Assembly: GCA_947383275.1 (NCBI GenBank)
Contig: CANDCW010000063.1
Location: 1-15,343 of the forward strand
Source of the DNA: an uncultured Bacillota bacterium
GTDB lineage: Bacteria > Bacillota > Clostridia > Oscillospirales > Oscillospiraceae
DNA: 15,343 nucleotides
Direction: 5' to 3'
Part shown: in pieces, positions 13,984 through 15,343 of the stretch
How the letters are laid out: every line of letters begins with the position of its first letter
How positions within the stretch are numbered: position 1 is the first letter of the stretch
Translations under genes and position numbers: made by a program
The notes under the pieces: model-generated
Told to the model about the DNA's origin: nothing
The model's database searches: none
The model's input: only the letters and a program-made list of their open reading frames with translations

Positions 13984-15018
13984 TTAGCCGATCTTCAGGC
14001 CCAGGTCCTCCACCAGGCCGGTGTACAGCTCCAGCTGTTCGCCGATCATAGTGTTGAAGGAGGGGCCGTCCATAATGTCGATGACGTTGTTGGTGTTGGC
14101 CATGAACTCCTTGAAAGCGTCGGAGTCGGCGGCCTCGGAGAAGATGCGGTACAGCTCGTCCACGACCTCGTCGGGGGTGGAGGCGGGCACGCCCAGGCCG
14201 CGCCAGGTGCCCAGGACGCAGTCATAGCCGCACTCTTTGCAGGTGGGCACGTTGGGAATGGCCTCCAGACGGTCGTTGGCCATAACGGCCAGCACCTTCA
14301 GGTCGCCGGACTGCACAAAGCTGTTGACCTCGGCGTAGGACACGGCCACAGCGTCAATGTGTCCGCCCAGCAGGTCGGTGATGGCGCCGTTGGCGCCGTC
14401 GTAGCCCACGTGATTGAACTCAGTGCCGGCAGTCTTGGCCAGGCCGGCGGCGGCCAGGTGCCAGATGGCTCCAATGCCGGAGTTGCCTACCTGAACCTTA
14501 TTGGTCTTGGAGTACTCAATGAAGTCCTCCAGGGAGTTGAAGCGGTCGTCGTCAGCCTTCACGGTAATGGCGGAAGCGGCGGAGTTGACCATCATGATGG
14601 GCTTGAACTGGGTGTAGGTCAGGCCGGCGTTGTTGCCCATGGCCTCCAGGGTGGCCAGCTCTACGGTAATCATGGTAACAATGGAGCCGTCGTTCTTGGC
14701 CTGCGCACCGTACAGCATACCGGTGGCGCCGCCCGCGCCGGAGCGGTTCTCAACAGTGATGTTCTTGAAGCTGCCCTTGGCCGCGTCGGCCAGGCCGCGC
14801 ATCACGGCATCGGTGCCGCCGCCCGCGTCGTAGGGGACGATGCAGGTGACGCTCAGGTTAGACAGATCCACGCCGCTGTTGTCGCCGCTGCCTGCGGCAT
14901 TGGAGCCGCCGGCGGGGGGATTGCTGTTGGCGGGAGCATTGTTGTTCCCGCCGCAGGCGGTCAGGGACAAGGCCATGGCCAGCGCCAGGGCAAGGGCAGT
15001 GATTTTCTTCATCTTCAT
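13984..15018 (-). CDS. tctC: tripartite tricarboxylate transporter substrate-binding lipoprotein (TctC/Bug family)
   Basis: The extracytoplasmic receptor of the TTT carrier, which captures the carboxylate and delivers it to TctA. The 344-residue precursor begins MKMKKITALALALAMALSLTACGG: a basic N-terminus, a hydrophobic core and the lipobox LTAC, so it is lipid-anchored at the cysteine at residue 23. A low-complexity N/G/P/A linker follows. Family motifs then include VPYDAGGGTDAVMRGLA, ENRSGAGGATG and GNSGIGAIWHLAA. The start is ATG 15018, with AAAGAGGT about 8 nt upstream; the frame stays open upstream to 15180, but that stretch is the promoter and leader and is not protein-like. It is the first gene of the operon, about 127 nt after the predicted transcription start. 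The ligand is unknown. Confidence 0.94.
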   Translation of the reverse strand: MKMKKITALALALAMALSLTACGGNNNAPANSNPPAGGSNAAGSGDNSGVDLSNLSVTCIVPYDAGGGTDAVMRGLADAAKGSFKNITVENRSGAGGATGMLYGAQAKNDGSIVTMITVELATLEAMGNNAGLTYTQFKPIMMVNSAASAITVKADDDRFNSLEDFIEYSKTNKVQVGNSGIGAIWHLAAAGLAKTAGTEFNHVGYDGANGAITDLLGGHIDAVAVSYAEVNSFVQSGDLKVLAVMANDRLEAIPNVPTCKECGYDCVLGTWRGLGVPASTPDEVVDELYRIFSEAADSDAFKEFMANTNNVIDIMDGPSFNTMIGEQLELYTGLVEDLGLKIG

Positions 15019-15087
15019 AATTCTACCTCTTTCCGATAAAGTTTGGGTTCTATTTGAACATCCGCAGGGATGGTCAAACCGTGCCGG

Positions 15088-15132
15088 CCTCCCCCTCCGG
15101 GGGAGGGGACAGGGGAGGAATTCCCCCTGCCC
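15088..15132 (-). other. two adjacent GC-rich hairpins in the tctC leader
   Basis: Hairpin B is CCTCCCCC/GGGGGAGG (15088-15095 with 15099-15106, loop of three). Hairpin A, upstream in the transcript, pairs CCCCTGCCC (15124-15132) with GGGACAGGGG (15106-15115) with one bulged base. The CCTCCCC in hairpin A's loop region could instead pair with GGGGAGG of hairpin B, so alternative folds are possible. No T-run follows, so this is not an intrinsic terminator. Confidence 0.5.
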
Positions 15133-15151
15133 GATCGCCGATTCGTCTGCT

Positions 15152-15180
15152 ATCATACTACAATCTATCCAATTAGTCAA
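15152..15180 (-). promoter_or_regulatory. sigma-A promoter for the tctCBA-aldolase-dgoK operon
   Basis: On the minus strand, TTGACT (15175-15180), exactly 17 bp and TATGAT (15152-15157). It is the only strong promoter seen upstream of the five-gene operon and implies a leader of about 127 nt before tctC. Confidence 0.75.
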
Positions 15181-15184
15181 TTGG
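15169..15184. promoter_or_regulatory. candidate operator: palindrome over the -35 box of the tct promoter
   Basis: CCAATT-AGTC-AATTGG, a 16-bp perfect dyad with a 4-bp centre that covers the -35 hexamer at 15175-15180. A dimeric regulator bound here would block RNA polymerase. No regulator gene is in the window, so the family of the regulator is unknown. Confidence 0.5.
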
Positions 15185-15221
15185 CGGCGAAAATGATTTG
15201 GGCGTTTTCACAAAGAGCTGT

Positions 15222-15343
15222 TTAGCGCTGAATACGCCCGGAGCCGTCGCCTCCCGCCAGCTTCTCCACCTCGGCCACAGTGACCATATTGTAGTCCCCC
15301 TCAATGGAGTGCTTCAGGGCGGAGGCCGCCACGGCGAACTCCA
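15222..15343 (-). CDS. PfkB-family sugar kinase, C-terminal fragment (probable 2-keto-3-deoxygluconate kinase)
   Basis: Only the last 40 codons lie in the window. The minus-strand translation reads EFAVAASALKHSIEGDYN, then MVTVAEVEKLAGGDGSGRIQR and a TAA stop. The FAxAASALKHxIxGDxN stretch and the ending GGDGSGRIQR are typical of the C-terminus of PfkB (ribokinase-like) kinases of the KdgK type, which phosphorylate 2-keto-3-deoxygluconate. The gene runs in the same direction as the tct operon and ends about 40 bp before its promoter, so it is probably part of the same sugar-acid region, in a separate transcription unit or reading through. The catalytic residues are outside the window, so substrate and intactness are unverified. 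Confidence 0.75.
   Translation of the reverse strand, partial: EFAVAASALKHSIEGDYNMVTVAEVEKLAGGDGSGRIQR

Noticed and set aside
13954..15039. 361-codon open frame on the plus strand opposite tctC
   Set aside because: It is the mirror of a clear TctC coding sequence. The translation is a repetitive mix of G, V, A, H and Q with no family motif.
15019..15180. N-terminal extension of tctC to 15180
   Set aside because: The extension is not protein-like, spans the -10 box, operator and leader, and would destroy the lipoprotein signal peptide that begins at 15018.
1..15343. Search for insertion sequences, prophage genes, CRISPR repeats, toxin-antitoxin pairs and defence genes
   Set aside because: No transposase, integrase, phage structural motif, regularly spaced repeat or defence-type protein was found in any frame.

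Overview
The window looks like chromosomal DNA from a GC-rich anaerobic Firmicute, most likely a gut Clostridia of the Oscillospiraceae type (Flavonifractor or Lawsonibacter-like). This placement is an inference. It rests on strong AGGAGG-type ribosome binding sites, TTGACA/TATAAT-type sigma-A promoters with 17-18 bp spacers in AT-rich gaps between GC-rich genes, a flavodoxin-ferredoxin fusion protein, and a thioredoxin reductase that lacks the NADPH-binding signature. No mobile element, CRISPR array, rRNA or phage gene was seen.

Layout, left to right. (1) Positions 1-55, minus strand: a tRNA-Pro(UGG) cut by the window edge, with its own promoter. (2) 248-952 plus: tRNA m7G46 methyltransferase trmB, convergent with a P1-family (S58) peptidase (955-1917 minus) that has only two bases between the stop codons. 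(3) 2012-5236 plus: an EFR1-type flavodoxin/ferredoxin protein, then rsmI (16S rRNA C1402 2'-O-methyltransferase) from its own extended -10 promoter, then murC (peptidoglycan precursor ligase). (4) 5309-7117 plus: a membrane-anchored sensor with PAS and GGDEF domains, a predicted diguanylate cyclase with intact active site and inhibitory site, from a strong promoter. A bidirectional hairpin separates it from (5) a minus-strand trxB-like/trxA pair (8358 to 7157). (6) 8487-10193 plus: glutaminyl-tRNA synthetase glnS, fired back-to-back with trxB and ended by a perfect bidirectional terminator. (7) 10232-15343 minus: a sugar-acid utilisation cluster.

The cluster is the most coherent system here. 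In transcription order it holds the tail of a PfkB-type sugar kinase (probably 2-keto-3-deoxygluconate kinase), a gap with a strong promoter and a palindrome over its -35 box, then tctC-tctB-tctA (a complete tripartite tricarboxylate transporter), a KDPG/KDPGal aldolase, and a 2-dehydro-3-deoxygalactonokinase coupled to the aldolase by an ATGA overlap. Read together: an aldonate or a keto-deoxy sugar acid is bound by the lipoprotein TctC, imported by TctAB, phosphorylated by a C4-epimer-appropriate kinase, and cleaved to pyruvate and glyceraldehyde-3-phosphate. No dehydratase is in the window; it may lie beyond the right edge. Hairpins after tctC and after tctA suggest that binding protein, permease and enzymes are made in graded amounts.

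The observations most worth a second look are the NADPH-motif-less thioredoxin reductase, which fits the ferredoxin-dependent flavin thioredoxin reductase class, and the TTT-transporter-linked sugar-acid cluster with its palindromic operator candidate and structured leader. The rest is ordinary housekeeping content.
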